IMG/VR virus record: IMGVR_UViG_3300049791_000024
Span: 1-41,245 of that record
DNA: 41,245 nucleotides
From: a virus
Direction: 5' to 3' (one strand)
The notes below the pieces were generated by a model. It was given only the letters and a program-made list of their open reading frames with translations. It had not been told where the DNA came from and did not search any database. The translations under genes and the position numbers were made by a program. Positions 22,281 through 32,142 of the stretch are shown here, in pieces. The first letter of the stretch is position 1; each line of letters opens with the position of its first letter.

Positions 22281-23998
22281 CTTACGACATCGCAGCGCAT
22301 ATACAGACCCCGAATATCGCGGGCAATTTCTTTGCCGCGCAGGATGATGCGATCAAGCGCCGGGCCGCATTGCAGCAGGAAGCCGGACAGAATCGCTTGC
22401 GTGAACTGTTGCCGCAGGTCATCAACGCGAACACGCCGGGCGCGCAGAACAATGCGCTGGCACAGGTGGCAGGCATCGACCCGAACGCGATGGGGCCATT
22501 GCAGCAGCACTTCGCGTCGCTCAATGAAGCGCAGAAGCAGGAAATGGCGCAGGCGAACGATCAGATCGTCCGCACGCTGGCCGGAATCCAGGCGATCCCC
22601 GACCCGCAGGCCAAGCATCAGGCATGGTTGCAGGCCAAGCAGCAGGCGACCGCCATGGGAGGGGTGACCGCCCAGTGGGTCTCCCAGCTTCCCGACGATC
22701 CCGAGTCCGGCATCCAGATGGCGTTCAGCCATGTCGCGCCGATCGATGCGCTGCTGAAGCAATCTGGCTATGGACAGAAGGACGACACGCGCTACCAGCA
22801 GGCGCTCGGCCCGGACGGGCAGATCATCGGCGGCTACGATCCGCGCACGAACACGATTTCTCCGATTGGGCGGGGCGGACAGCCGCGGCAGTCGCGTCCG
22901 TTGCTGAACCCGCAGAACATGCAGACCAGCATTCCGATCCCGCCGGACGAACAGGCGGCATTTCTCGCGGCTGCACGCGCCAACGACGCAGGCCAGCCGG
23001 CGAGCTTCGATGCCGTCAACGGACAGGCTGTGCCTTCGCAGAACGCGCCACAAGGCCCGCAGGCTCCTGCCGCACCGATGGCCGCGCCCATGCAGCCGCA
23101 AGCGCCTACCGGCACGCAGCCGAAGTATTACGGGCATGCGCCGCCTGCACCGCACGAAAATGCCGCACAGGCCAAGATTGACGCACTGCGCAAGCTCGGC
23201 GCATCCGATGCTGACATTCGCGCGTCCATGCTCGGCGGACAGCAGGGCGGCAACGTCACGGCTCCCGGCGATCCGACCCAGACAGGCGACGCATATCTGG
23301 CAACACTGCCGGTGGGCATGCGCGGTGTCGTCAAGGCCATCGCCAACGGCGATCAGGCACCGCCGTCGTCCTCCTCGCGTTCCCCACAGGCGCAGGCGCT
23401 CTTGCAGGCGGTCTACCAGTACGACCCCACGACCAACTCCACGAACCTTCCTGCACGCACGCAGACGCGCAAGGACTTCACCTCCGGCAAGTCGGCGCAG
23501 AACCTGCGCGCGCTGAATCAGGCCATCGGCCATTTGGGTCTGCTGGACAGCCAGATTGGCGGGACGGCTGGACACAATTTCCAGACCCTGAACAGGGTCG
23601 AAAATGCCTTCGCGCGCGAGACCGGCGATCCGGGCATCACGAACTACGAACAGACCGCATCGGCACTCGCTGGCGAACTCACGCAGGTCTTCCGTGGCAA
23701 CTCGGGCGCGGAGGCAGACCTGAACCGCAATTTGGCGCAACTGAGCGCGGCGCAATCGACCGAACAAAAGCAGGCGGCGATGGAGAACATCACCGGCCTG
23801 CTGAACTCGCGCATCGAGGAACTCGGCCAGCAGTATTCGCAGGGCATGGGCCGCACGGTCGATCCGTTCACGCTGCTCAATCCGCACGCTGCTGCCGTCA
23901 TGGCGAAGATTCACGGCGGCAAGCCATCGCAGAATGTCGCGAACGCGCCGGATCAGCAGCACCCGAATGTCGGCTGGACAGTGACGAGAATCAAATAA
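22277..23998 (+). CDS. Ejection protein, P22 gp20-like
   Basis: A 573-residue, Gln/Ala-rich protein. Helical segments (KRRAALQQEAGQNRLRELLP; RNLAQLSAAQSTEQKQAAME) flank a low-complexity Pro/Gln/Ala middle (about 240-290). It is longer than P22 gp20 (about 471). It is the second of three ejection genes and starts within the gp7-like stop; the next gene starts in its TAA (TAATG). A near-identical-length frame exists on the opposite strand, but only because of GC-rich codons. Confidence 0.75.
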   Translation: MTYDIAAHIQTPNIAGNFFAAQDDAIKRRAALQQEAGQNRLRELLPQVINANTPGAQNNALAQVAGIDPNAMGPLQQHFASLNEAQKQEMAQANDQIVRTLAGIQAIPDPQAKHQAWLQAKQQATAMGGVTAQWVSQLPDDPESGIQMAFSHVAPIDALLKQSGYGQKDDTRYQQALGPDGQIIGGYDPRTNTISPIGRGGQPRQSRPLLNPQNMQTSIPIPPDEQAAFLAAARANDAGQPASFDAVNGQAVPSQNAPQGPQAPAAPMAAPMQPQAPTGTQPKYYGHAPPAPHENAAQAKIDALRKLGASDADIRASMLGGQQGGNVTAPGDPTQTGDAYLATLPVGMRGVVKAIANGDQAPPSSSSRSPQAQALLQAVYQYDPTTNSTNLPARTQTRKDFTSGKSAQNLRALNQAIGHLGLLDSQIGGTAGHNFQTLNRVENAFARETGDPGITNYEQTASALAGELTQVFRGNSGAEADLNRNLAQLSAAQSTEQKQAAMENITGLLNSRIEELGQQYSQGMGRTVDPFTLLNPHAAAVMAKIHGGKPSQNVANAPDQQHPNVGWTVTRIK

Positions 23999-26223
23999 TG
24001 GCGACCTACCACGTCACCGCGCCCGATGGAACGACCTATGAAGTAAACGGGCCGGATGGTGCGTCACAGGATGAAGTGCTGGCACAAGTGCAGAGGGAGC
24101 ATCTCAGTTCTGCCAATGCTGACACCAATCGCGCGAGTGCAATGTCGCATATCGGAGCGAGCGGCGATCCGTCCGTTGACTGGCATGCTCCCATCGGGCA
24201 GCAAATAACGGACTTTAGCCGTGACCTCGGCCATCGCGTTGTGGATATTCCCATCGGCATAGGACAGGGGCTTGTGCATATCGGAAACGCGGTCACGCAG
24301 ACCTTCGCTCCGAGTACTATCGCCAATACTGCACAGCGCGCGACGAATGTAGCCGATGCAGCAGTAGCTCAGCGTGAACAGGAATACCAGAAGACATCGA
24401 ACACGCCGCTAGGGAATGTTGGCGGACTGATTGGGAATGTCATTCCGGTCGCCCGTGGCCTTGGTGCGATGCGTGAGGCCGGAATGCTTCCGTCTGTTGA
24501 ACGCCTCGGCATGAATCCGACGATTGGACAGCGTGCGGTCAATCTCGCGCAACGCACGAAGGCTGGTTTGGTCGAAGGTGGCGTTATTGGTGCGACTGCG
24601 CCTGTGACCAGCCAGAACGATAACTATCTTGCCAACAAGGCCAGCCAAGTCGTCGGCGGTGCATTGGTCGGTGGTGTCTTGCCTGCTGTCGTTTCAGGCG
24701 TCAAGACCGCAGTCGGTCCGATAGCGCGCCTGCTAACTCCGGAAGCGACTGCGAACGCGCGCATAGCTGCGCAGCTTGGCAATGATCCTGCCACGATTGC
24801 ACGGCTTCGCGCGGCAGGGAAGGGATTCCCCGGCTACCAGCCAACCGCCGTTGAGGCGAACCCATCACCGACAGGCGTGCAGATGGAGCGCACACTACGC
24901 AACCAGCCTGCTGCCGGCGTGGCGTTTGCGAATGCCGACAACGCCAACCATGCGGCACGGGTTGCAGTGGTCAATGACATTGCCGGAACTCCGCAACAAA
25001 TGGAATTGGCGAAGGCTGCACGCGCTGCTGCGACACAGCCCTATATTGAAGCCAACCTGAAACCGCAATCGGTCGCGTCGCGCTTCACGGCTGCAAGCGA
25101 CAAACTGCAAGCCTATCTCAGCGGTCGCACAAGCGCAGGCTCAGCGCCGATCATTCAACAAGCACAAAAGATCATGCAGGCCGCCAAGAACGGCAGCATG
25201 CAGGAAGATGATGCGATAGAGGAATTGAACCACCTGCACGCGAGCCTGCCGGAAACCCCGACTGGCCAGCCATCAGCTGCCATGAATGTGATGCAGTCCG
25301 CAAAGGATGCCATCAATCAAGGCATGGTTCCGACACAGCCGCTGAAGGACTTGCTCCACAAGACGCTCAATAGCGGTATCGCGTCAAATGCTGATGTAGC
25401 ATCCGGTATCAAGTCCATTCTCGCGCGTATCGATGCAACCGAAAACACGCGCGGCATGGTGAGCGCAGATGTGCTTGACGGCATGCGACAATCGTTGAAG
25501 TCGCACCTTCCAATCAATCCAGCAACAGGACAACCGAATGGACAGGCACTTGTTGGACTTGGGCCGGTCAAGACTGCAATTACGAACACGCTCGACGCCG
25601 CAGCACCTGGGTATCGCGATTATTTGGCAGCGTACGCAAAACACAGCATCCCGATCAATACGATGGAGTCAGCGTCTCGCCTGCTTGGGCGAGTTGATAG
25701 CGGTGGGCTTAATAGTGGCGGCGGTGAAGTTCTTACCCTCCCTGCTATAAACCAAGCACTAGCAAAAGACACGCTCGCACAATATCCGATGGCTCCGGAA
25801 GCACTGGCGAAACTTGAAGCCGTTCGTGCAAGCCTGCAAGCCCGCAGTGCGTTGAATGACAAGATCACAGCATCCGGCCCAGGCACTGCGGCAGAAGTCA
25901 CAGTCCAAGCCAGCAAGAGCGCAAAATCAGGCATCCGTTACGGACTCGGTTCAATTGTCGGCAGCCTTATTTCAGGCGCGCTCGGACTTCCCGGCGGCTA
26001 TGAAGCGGGCCTCGCTTTGGGTGCTGCTGGCACAGGCGCGCTCGACTTTCTCAACCAGCGCGTTGCCGGTCGCGTGGTCGGCAAGATGGCGAACGCACAA
26101 GAAGCTGCGAAAGCTCTGGAAGCCTATAACGCAGCGCGCAACCGCTTGGGCGCATTGGCTCGCTACCTGCCGCAAGGCGGCACCTACGCAACCAATCGTC
26201 TGCCACAACTCACGAAACCATAA
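23998..26223 (+). CDS. Ejection protein, P22 gp16-like (internal virion protein)
   Basis: A 741-residue protein. Residues 2-33 (ATYHVTAPDGTTYEVNGPDG) form the short APDG...YEV domain common at the start of phage internal proteins. The middle has long helices and several hydrophobic Gly/Ala/Val-rich segments (for example GGALVGGVLPAVVSGVK; SIVGSLISGALGLPGG near 655-675) that could enter membranes. P22 gp16 is about 609 residues and is injected into the host envelope. Identity rests mainly on order and composition. Confidence 0.7.
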   Translation: MATYHVTAPDGTTYEVNGPDGASQDEVLAQVQREHLSSANADTNRASAMSHIGASGDPSVDWHAPIGQQITDFSRDLGHRVVDIPIGIGQGLVHIGNAVTQTFAPSTIANTAQRATNVADAAVAQREQEYQKTSNTPLGNVGGLIGNVIPVARGLGAMREAGMLPSVERLGMNPTIGQRAVNLAQRTKAGLVEGGVIGATAPVTSQNDNYLANKASQVVGGALVGGVLPAVVSGVKTAVGPIARLLTPEATANARIAAQLGNDPATIARLRAAGKGFPGYQPTAVEANPSPTGVQMERTLRNQPAAGVAFANADNANHAARVAVVNDIAGTPQQMELAKAARAAATQPYIEANLKPQSVASRFTAASDKLQAYLSGRTSAGSAPIIQQAQKIMQAAKNGSMQEDDAIEELNHLHASLPETPTGQPSAAMNVMQSAKDAINQGMVPTQPLKDLLHKTLNSGIASNADVASGIKSILARIDATENTRGMVSADVLDGMRQSLKSHLPINPATGQPNGQALVGLGPVKTAITNTLDAAAPGYRDYLAAYAKHSIPINTMESASRLLGRVDSGGLNSGGGEVLTLPAINQALAKDTLAQYPMAPEALAKLEAVRASLQARSALNDKITASGPGTAAEVTVQASKSAKSGIRYGLGSIVGSLISGALGLPGGYEAGLALGAAGTGALDFLNQRVAGRVVGKMANAQEAAKALEAYNAARNRLGALARYLPQGGTYATNRLPQLTKP

Positions 26224-26232
26224 GGAACACCG

Positions 26233-27054
26233 ATGTCATTTCGCGTGTTGAACAGCAACCCCCAATTCCTGCAATTGTCGGGTGCGGTACTGACGGTGCT
26301 GGGCGGTGGTTCGCTGTCGTTCTACGTCAACCGGACGACGACGCCGCAGAACACCTACAGCGACAAGGCGCTCACGATCCCGAACACGAACCCGGTGGTA
26401 TTGGATGCGGAAGGCCGCTCGCTGACCGATATCTGGGGCGATGGCACCTATACGGTGGTGCTGAAAGACGCGCTCGGGGCGATCATCTGGACGCGCGATG
26501 ACGTGCAGGCCAATTCGGAGATTCCCGATCAAGCCGGGAATGCCGGATTTTACCTGACAACCGATGGCGCTACGCCTTCATGGGGCGCTATCAGTCAGGT
26601 GCCGAGCGTGACCGGCAACGACAATACGACACTCATCACCGATGGTGTCACGGTTTCATGGGGAGTGCCATCGCTTGCAGCAGGAGCCGGGGCAACCATC
26701 GCCGACTTCGTGACGATGAACATCCGCGAGAAAAGCCAGAGCGTCACCGCGACAGCTACAACCAACTTCGATTACGCGCTTGGCGGGTTCGTTGACCTTG
26801 CCCAAGCCGTCGCAATCGGGTCCATCACCTTTACCAATCTTCCTGTGGCCGGACAGGTGGCAATCTTCACCATTCGCCGCACCAAGGATGCCACCGCCAC
26901 GGCACGCACGATTGCATGGCCGGCTGCGATCCTGTGGCCTGGCAATGTCGATCCGACGCTGACCCAGACGACCGGAGGCCGCGACCTGTTCACCATCGTT
27001 ACCAACGATGCCGGAGTGACGTGGGACGGCTCCTACACCGTGGCAATGGCATGA
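26233..27054 (+). CDS. Tail fibre or spike, N-terminal type
   Basis: A 273-residue protein with an N-terminal domain of the type that anchors spikes to short tails (GSLSFYVNRTTTPQNTYSDK; NPVVLDAEGRSLTDIWGDGT; TYTVVLKDALGAIIWTRD). The C-terminal part is a beta-rich domain with many Thr/Ala. AAGGAA precedes the ATG. It is the first of five adsorption genes. Confidence 0.75.
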   Translation: MSFRVLNSNPQFLQLSGAVLTVLGGGSLSFYVNRTTTPQNTYSDKALTIPNTNPVVLDAEGRSLTDIWGDGTYTVVLKDALGAIIWTRDDVQANSEIPDQAGNAGFYLTTDGATPSWGAISQVPSVTGNDNTTLITDGVTVSWGVPSLAAGAGATIADFVTMNIREKSQSVTATATTNFDYALGGFVDLAQAVAIGSITFTNLPVAGQVAIFTIRRTKDATATARTIAWPAAILWPGNVDPTLTQTTGGRDLFTIVTNDAGVTWDGSYTVAMA

Positions 27055-27467
27055 TCCTCCAGCATCTTGTGCCGCTCAATTCGCGCGGGGGTTCGGGTGG
27101 TGCGTTCACCGTCACGATCAAGCCTGCCAGCGTCTATTACTACAACCCGACTGGTGGGACATCGGGAACCACACGCTCCGTCACGGCAACGGCAACAGGC
27201 GGGACGGCTCCCTATACCTATGCATGGACTGGCGCAGCGTCGGCGACGTTCACGATCAGCTCCGCTGCGGCAGCCACAACGACATTCAGCGGCGATGGCG
27301 TCGGAAGTTTCAGCGACGTGACGGAAATCAAGCGTTGCACCGTGACCGATAACGTCGCGGCTGTCGCCTTTGCGACGGTATCGGTGGAAATGCAGTTTGG
27401 TGGGTCGTCCGGTGGTGGTGGGCCGATCCAGAAAAAGCCGATTGTGCCGCCAAGGCTACCGCGATGA
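27051..27467 (+). CDS. Ig-like domain protein of the tail
   Basis: A 138-residue protein with one PKD/Ig-like domain (SVTATATGGTAPYTYAWTGA, TFSGDGVGSFSDVTEIKRC). Such domains occur on phage tails and capsids and may help binding to surfaces. The tail end (GGPIQKKPIVPPRLPR) looks flexible. ATG overlaps the preceding stop. Confidence 0.65.
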   Translation: MILQHLVPLNSRGGSGGAFTVTIKPASVYYYNPTGGTSGTTRSVTATATGGTAPYTYAWTGAASATFTISSAAAATTTFSGDGVGSFSDVTEIKRCTVTDNVAAVAFATVSVEMQFGGSSGGGGPIQKKPIVPPRLPR

Positions 27468-27841
27468 CCGCAGGCGTTGGCATCCCATCGCCTGCTGCGA
27501 TTTACGTCAATCCGGATGGAACGCCGACTGTTGAACTCTATAGCGCGCTGCGCAAGCTGGCGCTGAACCAGAACAGCGACAATGCCACGTTGGCAGAAGT
27601 GGTTGATACGGTGAATACGTTGCTGGAAACGGCTTCATCCGGCAACTCGAACGAACAGAACTACGCACTGCTGGTCAATTTCCTCGCGCATCCGCTGCTG
27701 AACTTCATCACGCTCGCCATTGATCCGGTCGCGGCTGATTTACCGGACGGGCAATACGCGGTTTTCAAGAACACCGGCAGCGGTGCGGTTTCATTGTGGG
27801 CGAACGACGGCGGAATCCTGAAATCCGTTTTACTTACCTAA
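27464..27841 (+). CDS. Small tail-region protein
   Basis: A 125-residue protein with a helical middle (ELYSALRKLALNQNSDNATL ... VNTLLETASS) and a beta-rich end (PDGQYAVFKNTGSGAVSLWA). It begins in the preceding stop (ATGA). It could be a spike connector or a chaperone; function not known. It is one candidate for the missing tail-needle function. Confidence 0.55.
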   Translation: MTAGVGIPSPAAIYVNPDGTPTVELYSALRKLALNQNSDNATLAEVVDTVNTLLETASSGNSNEQNYALLVNFLAHPLLNFITLAIDPVAADLPDGQYAVFKNTGSGAVSLWANDGGILKSVLLT

Positions 27842-27850
27842 GGAACGATC

Positions 27851-29035
27851 ATGTCTGAACTCATTGCCGCCGGCACCAGCTATGCCGCATCCGCCGACTT
27901 CACTGTTCTTGCTGGTGATCCGACTTCGCTGTTCATCAAGCCCGCATCCGGTAATGCAGTCGCTCCTGGCGGCGTCCAGTATTGGGTGCAGCACAAGACA
28001 TCGGATGGCCTTTACAATACGGTGCTGGTGCTGGATGCCAGCAACATCACCGAGAAGGGCACACTATGGATGCCCGGTACGTTCCGCGTGCTTCGCCAGC
28101 CGGCGTCCGCATCAACAGGCATGGATCTTGAAACATCCTCCGGTGGTAGCGGCGTCACCGCAACGCAGGGCAACGCAGGAACCGCTGCGCAGGCATGGTT
28201 TACCAAGGTTGTCGACAGTGCTGGCGTCAATGTCGCGACGGTGAAGGCGGCAAATACCGCACCAGCCGCAACCGATACATCCATTGTCGTTGCAATGAGC
28301 CAGAACAGCCCCACCGTTCTTGCGCAGGCTGCTGCAACTGCCGGGCAGCTCGGCGAGCTGGTGCTGGCGGCATGCACGACGGCAGCGCCAACGGATGTCA
28401 CCGGCAATTCCTACCCCCTGTCGCTGACCACTGGCGGTGGCTTGCGCGTTGACCTTGCCTCGGCTGTGGGAACCGCGTTGGCTGTGAGTACCGGCGCTGC
28501 CGCGAATGCACTGCGCGTCCAGCAGGCGAGTACCGCGATTGCGCAGCAGGGACACGGCCCAACGGGTTCGGCGGTTCCCTCTGGTGCGACGCAAATCGGC
28601 GGTGTTGCCGCGACATCAAACCCTGCCAATGCCAGCAACGGCAACCTGACTGGCGCGATGGTGGACAAGGCCGGTCGACTGGTCACGACCACCGCGCATA
28701 TCCGTGAAAACACCAAGTACGCCTACCTTGCACTCGCGGCCAGTGGTGAGACAACGCTGATCGCACAGACGGCAAGTGAGTTCCACGATATCGCGATGCT
28801 GATCATCAGCACGGCGGGTGCAGCAGCCGCAACGATCACCCTGCGCGATGGTACAAGCGGCACGACGGTCGGTGTCTTCAACTACCCGGATGCGGCGCTC
28901 GCGCCTTCCGGTGGCCCGTTGGTGCTTTGCTTCAATCCACCCCTCCCGGCTGCTGCCGCCAATACCAACTGGACGGTGCAGAACTCCGTGACCACCGCGA
29001 CGAATATCACCGCTGTCTATATCAAGAACCTGTAA
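27851..29035 (+). CDS. Tail or adsorption structural protein
   Basis: A 394-residue, Ala/Thr/Ser-rich protein with low-complexity collagen-free beta-type repeats (TAATDTSIVVAMSQ; TAGQLGELVLAACTTA). A regular domain at both ends is likely (HKTSDGLYNTVLVLDASNIT; IAMLIISTAGAAAATITLRD). AAGGA precedes the ATG. It is probably part of the adsorption apparatus. Confidence 0.6.
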   Translation: MSELIAAGTSYAASADFTVLAGDPTSLFIKPASGNAVAPGGVQYWVQHKTSDGLYNTVLVLDASNITEKGTLWMPGTFRVLRQPASASTGMDLETSSGGSGVTATQGNAGTAAQAWFTKVVDSAGVNVATVKAANTAPAATDTSIVVAMSQNSPTVLAQAAATAGQLGELVLAACTTAAPTDVTGNSYPLSLTTGGGLRVDLASAVGTALAVSTGAAANALRVQQASTAIAQQGHGPTGSAVPSGATQIGGVAATSNPANASNGNLTGAMVDKAGRLVTTTAHIRENTKYAYLALAASGETTLIAQTASEFHDIAMLIISTAGAAAATITLRDGTSGTTVGVFNYPDAALAPSGGPLVLCFNPPLPAAAANTNWTVQNSVTTATNITAVYIKNL

Positions 29036-29051
29036 GCCAAAGGGAAAAGAC

Positions 29052-31139
29052 ATGCCCAAGGTATCCCAAGTCGATGCAGCAACGACGCTGGCGCTGCGCA
29101 ACAAGGTGGGATTGCCTGCCCCATTGGCGTCCTATTTCCTGCGTGGCAATGTCAGCGGGACAGCGTTCGAGAGTGCGCCGGCAGTCTATGACCTCGGCAA
29201 CTTCCTGCAATACGGAACCGGCGCGGTTTCACAAAGCGCAGTCGGCAAGATCGCCGAATGGCGTTCGATCACCGACTACAGTCCTGACAGCACGCCGATC
29301 ACCACCGCCAGTTCGCCGACCCGCATCCGGCAGGCGATCCAGTTGGCGTTTGACTCCGGTGCAGGCGATCCGATCTACGTGCTGATCCCGCCCGGCGTGT
29401 GGGAGGTCGATCTCCCGCCGAACGTGCCGTCGAATGTGCAGGTGTTGCTGTTCGGCACGATCTACAACGCCGGTCATGCCGCTGACGCGACGTGCTGCGC
29501 GCTGACGATGGGCACGCACGCGCCGGCCTTCAACATCAACGCGACGCTGTACACGGCCCCAAGTGTCATCGCCGGTGCGAGCCAGTTCGTGCTCGACGCG
29601 GGCGCGAACCGCACCAACGGCATCGCGGCCATGCCGGTCGGCACGCCGCTGTACATCCGCAGCAAGACCTATGTGCTGCAACCTCCTGCCGGCGGTGGTG
29701 CTGACATCACCATCCCGACCTACATCGGCATGGGCATGTGCACCGGCAGCGACGCTGGCACCGGCACGATCACCTTCGAGCCGCCGGTCGATGAAGCGAT
29801 CGCAAACGTGATGGTCGGGCCAGCCGACCAGCCAGCCATTGGCCTGAAGTCTGCCTACCGCTCCTCCATCGTCGGCCCTGGAGGGCTGAAATCGGACACC
29901 TACTACGCGACTGCCTACGGCGGCCAGCTTCAATGTACGGTGGACATCGGCTTCATCGAGAGCTACGGCGGCCTGTTCGGCAACCTGTTCTGCCACGGCT
30001 CGTACAAGGTGCGCAACGTCTGGGCGAAGAAGAAGATTCACGACACCTCGTTCGGCTCGAACAATTCCTCGTTCGAGGTCATCAGCGCCTATTGTGATAA
30101 CAGTGTCGACACGTCCACCGGGCAGATTCTCGTCTCCGGGCAGCATGGCCGCCGCAACACCGTGAAGTACGGTTCCGTGAGCGCGCCGAACTACAACGGC
30201 AACAGCGGCTTCATCCTGTACGCAACAGGCTGTCACAACTGCACGCTTGACGTTGGCACGATTGACGCGCCACTTGCCGCCGGTAAAGTCGTCCTGATGT
30301 CCAATGCGGTCGAAACGGTCGCGGGCGATGAGGTGCAGCACTACACGACCGACTGCTCGTTCGCGTGCGATACGCTGAACGTCAGTGCCGGCGCTGCCGC
30401 TCGCTACGTTTATCTCGAAAACCTGAACAGCGGTGGCGCGCGCAACAAGGTACTGCGCGGACATTACAGCGGTGTCGTCAGCACGTCGGCGATTGAGGTC
30501 TATGGCACCGACACGTACATCGGCCAGAATGTGCGCTGCGACTCCGGCGCACTGCTCGTCAAGAACGGCGCAACCCTGAGCTGTGACGGCGCGTACTTCG
30601 CTGGCGGCGTGACGTTCGACTCGGCGACCAGTCTTGCCAACCAGAACATCCGCAACATCCGCAGCACGGCGCAGGCCGTCCTGCGCGCAGCCTATTGTTC
30701 GGGGCAGAACGTCGCCACCTCGGCGGCAGTTGCGGCGATCACGGGCGGCACGATGGTCATTGCTGCTGGCGGCCTTGTCGTCGGGGATACGGTTGAGGTC
30801 GAATGGAGCGGAAAGCTCGCCGGCACCAACGATGTCAAGACGGTGACGCTGGCTGACAATACCGGAACGCTGGCGACGATTGCCTACATCGCGGCAGATG
30901 TCAACGGCATCCGCGGCAGGGCACAGTTCCGCGTTGCATCCGACGCGATCTACGGCGGCGATGTCATCATGTGGGATGGCAGCACGCCGGCATTGACCCG
31001 CGTCCGCCGCACTGCCATGACCCTCAACGCCAGCGGTCGCACCTTCACCTTGCAGGCCGGCACTGCCAACGCGGGCGATTCTGTAACCATCGACCAGTTC
31101 ACGATGCGCGTCGTGCGGCCATCGGCGAACCTGCCGTGA
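29052..31139 (+). CDS. Tailspike with pectate-lyase-like beta-helix
   Basis: A 695-residue protein, the size of P22 tailspike (about 667). An N-terminal segment (about 1-90) is followed by TRIRQAIQLAFDSGAGDPIY and VLIPPGVWEVDLPPN, the entry strands of right-handed beta-helix enzymes. Long runs of short Gly/Asn-rich strands follow (CHNCTLDVGTIDAPL). The C-terminal 150 residues are a separate beta-domain. Such spikes bind and often cleave surface polysaccharide. AAAGGG precedes the ATG. The substrate cannot be read from sequence. Confidence 0.8.
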   Translation: MPKVSQVDAATTLALRNKVGLPAPLASYFLRGNVSGTAFESAPAVYDLGNFLQYGTGAVSQSAVGKIAEWRSITDYSPDSTPITTASSPTRIRQAIQLAFDSGAGDPIYVLIPPGVWEVDLPPNVPSNVQVLLFGTIYNAGHAADATCCALTMGTHAPAFNINATLYTAPSVIAGASQFVLDAGANRTNGIAAMPVGTPLYIRSKTYVLQPPAGGGADITIPTYIGMGMCTGSDAGTGTITFEPPVDEAIANVMVGPADQPAIGLKSAYRSSIVGPGGLKSDTYYATAYGGQLQCTVDIGFIESYGGLFGNLFCHGSYKVRNVWAKKKIHDTSFGSNNSSFEVISAYCDNSVDTSTGQILVSGQHGRRNTVKYGSVSAPNYNGNSGFILYATGCHNCTLDVGTIDAPLAAGKVVLMSNAVETVAGDEVQHYTTDCSFACDTLNVSAGAAARYVYLENLNSGGARNKVLRGHYSGVVSTSAIEVYGTDTYIGQNVRCDSGALLVKNGATLSCDGAYFAGGVTFDSATSLANQNIRNIRSTAQAVLRAAYCSGQNVATSAAVAAITGGTMVIAAGGLVVGDTVEVEWSGKLAGTNDVKTVTLADNTGTLATIAYIAADVNGIRGRAQFRVASDAIYGGDVIMWDGSTPALTRVRRTAMTLNASGRTFTLQAGTANAGDSVTIDQFTMRVVRPSANLP

Positions 31140-31645
31140 CGCCTTCCCGTAGCCAGCTTGTCCTGCAACTGGACAACGTGAGACACAACGGCCTGCTGGC
31201 GATGCTCAAGATCGCAGCGGATGCGAATAGCCTGCCATTGGCCTACGTGGTCGCGATTGCTTCACGTGAAACCAACTGCAAGAACATCCTCGGCGACTTT
31301 CAGGGCGGGCAGCATCACGGCATCGGCATCATGCAGATCGACATCCAGCACCACATCGCCTTGGATGCACTCGACAGCGGATCGTGGAAAACCAACCCGC
31401 AACCGTTGATCGACTACGGCTGCGCGCTGCTGGCGACGAACCTGCTCACGGTCAAGTCGCATCTTCCCGCGATTCCTGAAACCGAGCAAATGCGGATTGC
31501 AGCCGCTGGATACAATTGCGGTGTCTCGCGCGCTATCGGAGCCGCGATGGCTGGCGATGCGGATTCCAAAACAACCGGGCATGACTATGGGCGCGATGTC
31601 CTCGCCCGCATGACCATCTTCGATTCCATGCTCGGCGCTGTATAG
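31136..31645 (+). CDS. Endolysin, transglycosylase-type lysozyme
   Basis: A 169-residue protein from GTG 31136. It has the catalytic Glu in IASRETNC (Glu45), then GIGIMQIDIQHH and AAAGYNCGVSRA, the E...GIMQ...AYN pattern of lytic transglycosylase/goose-type lysozymes. No signal peptide, so it needs a holin to reach the cell wall. It opens the lysis cassette and starts in the spike's stop. Confidence 0.85.
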   Translation: MTPSRSQLVLQLDNVRHNGLLAMLKIAADANSLPLAYVVAIASRETNCKNILGDFQGGQHHGIGIMQIDIQHHIALDALDSGSWKTNPQPLIDYGCALLATNLLTVKSHLPAIPETEQMRIAAAGYNCGVSRAIGAAMAGDADSKTTGHDYGRDVLARMTIFDSMLGAV

Positions 31646-31680
31646 CCATGCCAACACAAAAACTCAGGGAGTTGGAGCTG

Positions 31681-32142
31681 ATGGCGCTCAAGTGGACAGT
31701 CACCAAACTGCGCTTTGACAACGTGCTTGAAGGCAGCCTGTGCTTCATGGCGTCGTGGTGGGGCGGCTGGACGGCTATGTATCCGATTTTCTGGTCGGCG
31801 TACCCCACCGGGCACGTCATGGTCGAGGCGCAGACGCTCGGACATCCTGAACTCGTTTCCTACCTGCTGATCGCCTGTGGTGTCGGCGGATACGCTGGGA
31901 TGAAGTTCAGGAGCAACGCACTACGCAGCGTGTCGAGCAGTGTGGCGATGGTCTTGTGGGCGCTGCTGGCCGTTGACTGGTCGCTTCGCCAGCAAGCCTT
32001 TGCCGCGAGCGCCGCAGTCTATTCGGCCTTCGCGCTCGGCGAACTGCTGTGCTTGGTCAAGAGCCACCTTGAGGCATATGGGCTGCTAAGGCCGCGCGAG
32101 ACTGAGGAAGATTTCTTGCGGAGCCAGTTGAATGATGACTGA
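31681..32142 (+). CDS. Membrane protein of the lysis region
   Basis: The 153-residue product from ATG 31681 has AGGGAG nine bases upstream, which is better than ATG 31648 (no ribosome site), so I moved the start. Three or four hydrophobic helices are visible (CFMASWWGGWTAMYPIFWSA; LVSYLLIACGVGGYAGM; VAMVLWALLAVDWSL). It could be a holin or a superinfection or regulatory membrane protein; it lies between endolysin and spanin-like genes. Confidence 0.65.
   Translation: MALKWTVTKLRFDNVLEGSLCFMASWWGGWTAMYPIFWSAYPTGHVMVEAQTLGHPELVSYLLIACGVGGYAGMKFRSNALRSVSSSVAMVLWALLAVDWSLRQQAFAASAAVYSAFALGELLCLVKSHLEAYGLLRPRETEEDFLRSQLNDD

Noticed and set aside
22223-23962. 579-residue leftward frame opposite the gp20-like gene
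   Set aside because: Antisense to a clear ejection protein; the frame is open because GC-rich codons have few stops on the complement. No recognisable domain and Arg/Leu-rich noise.
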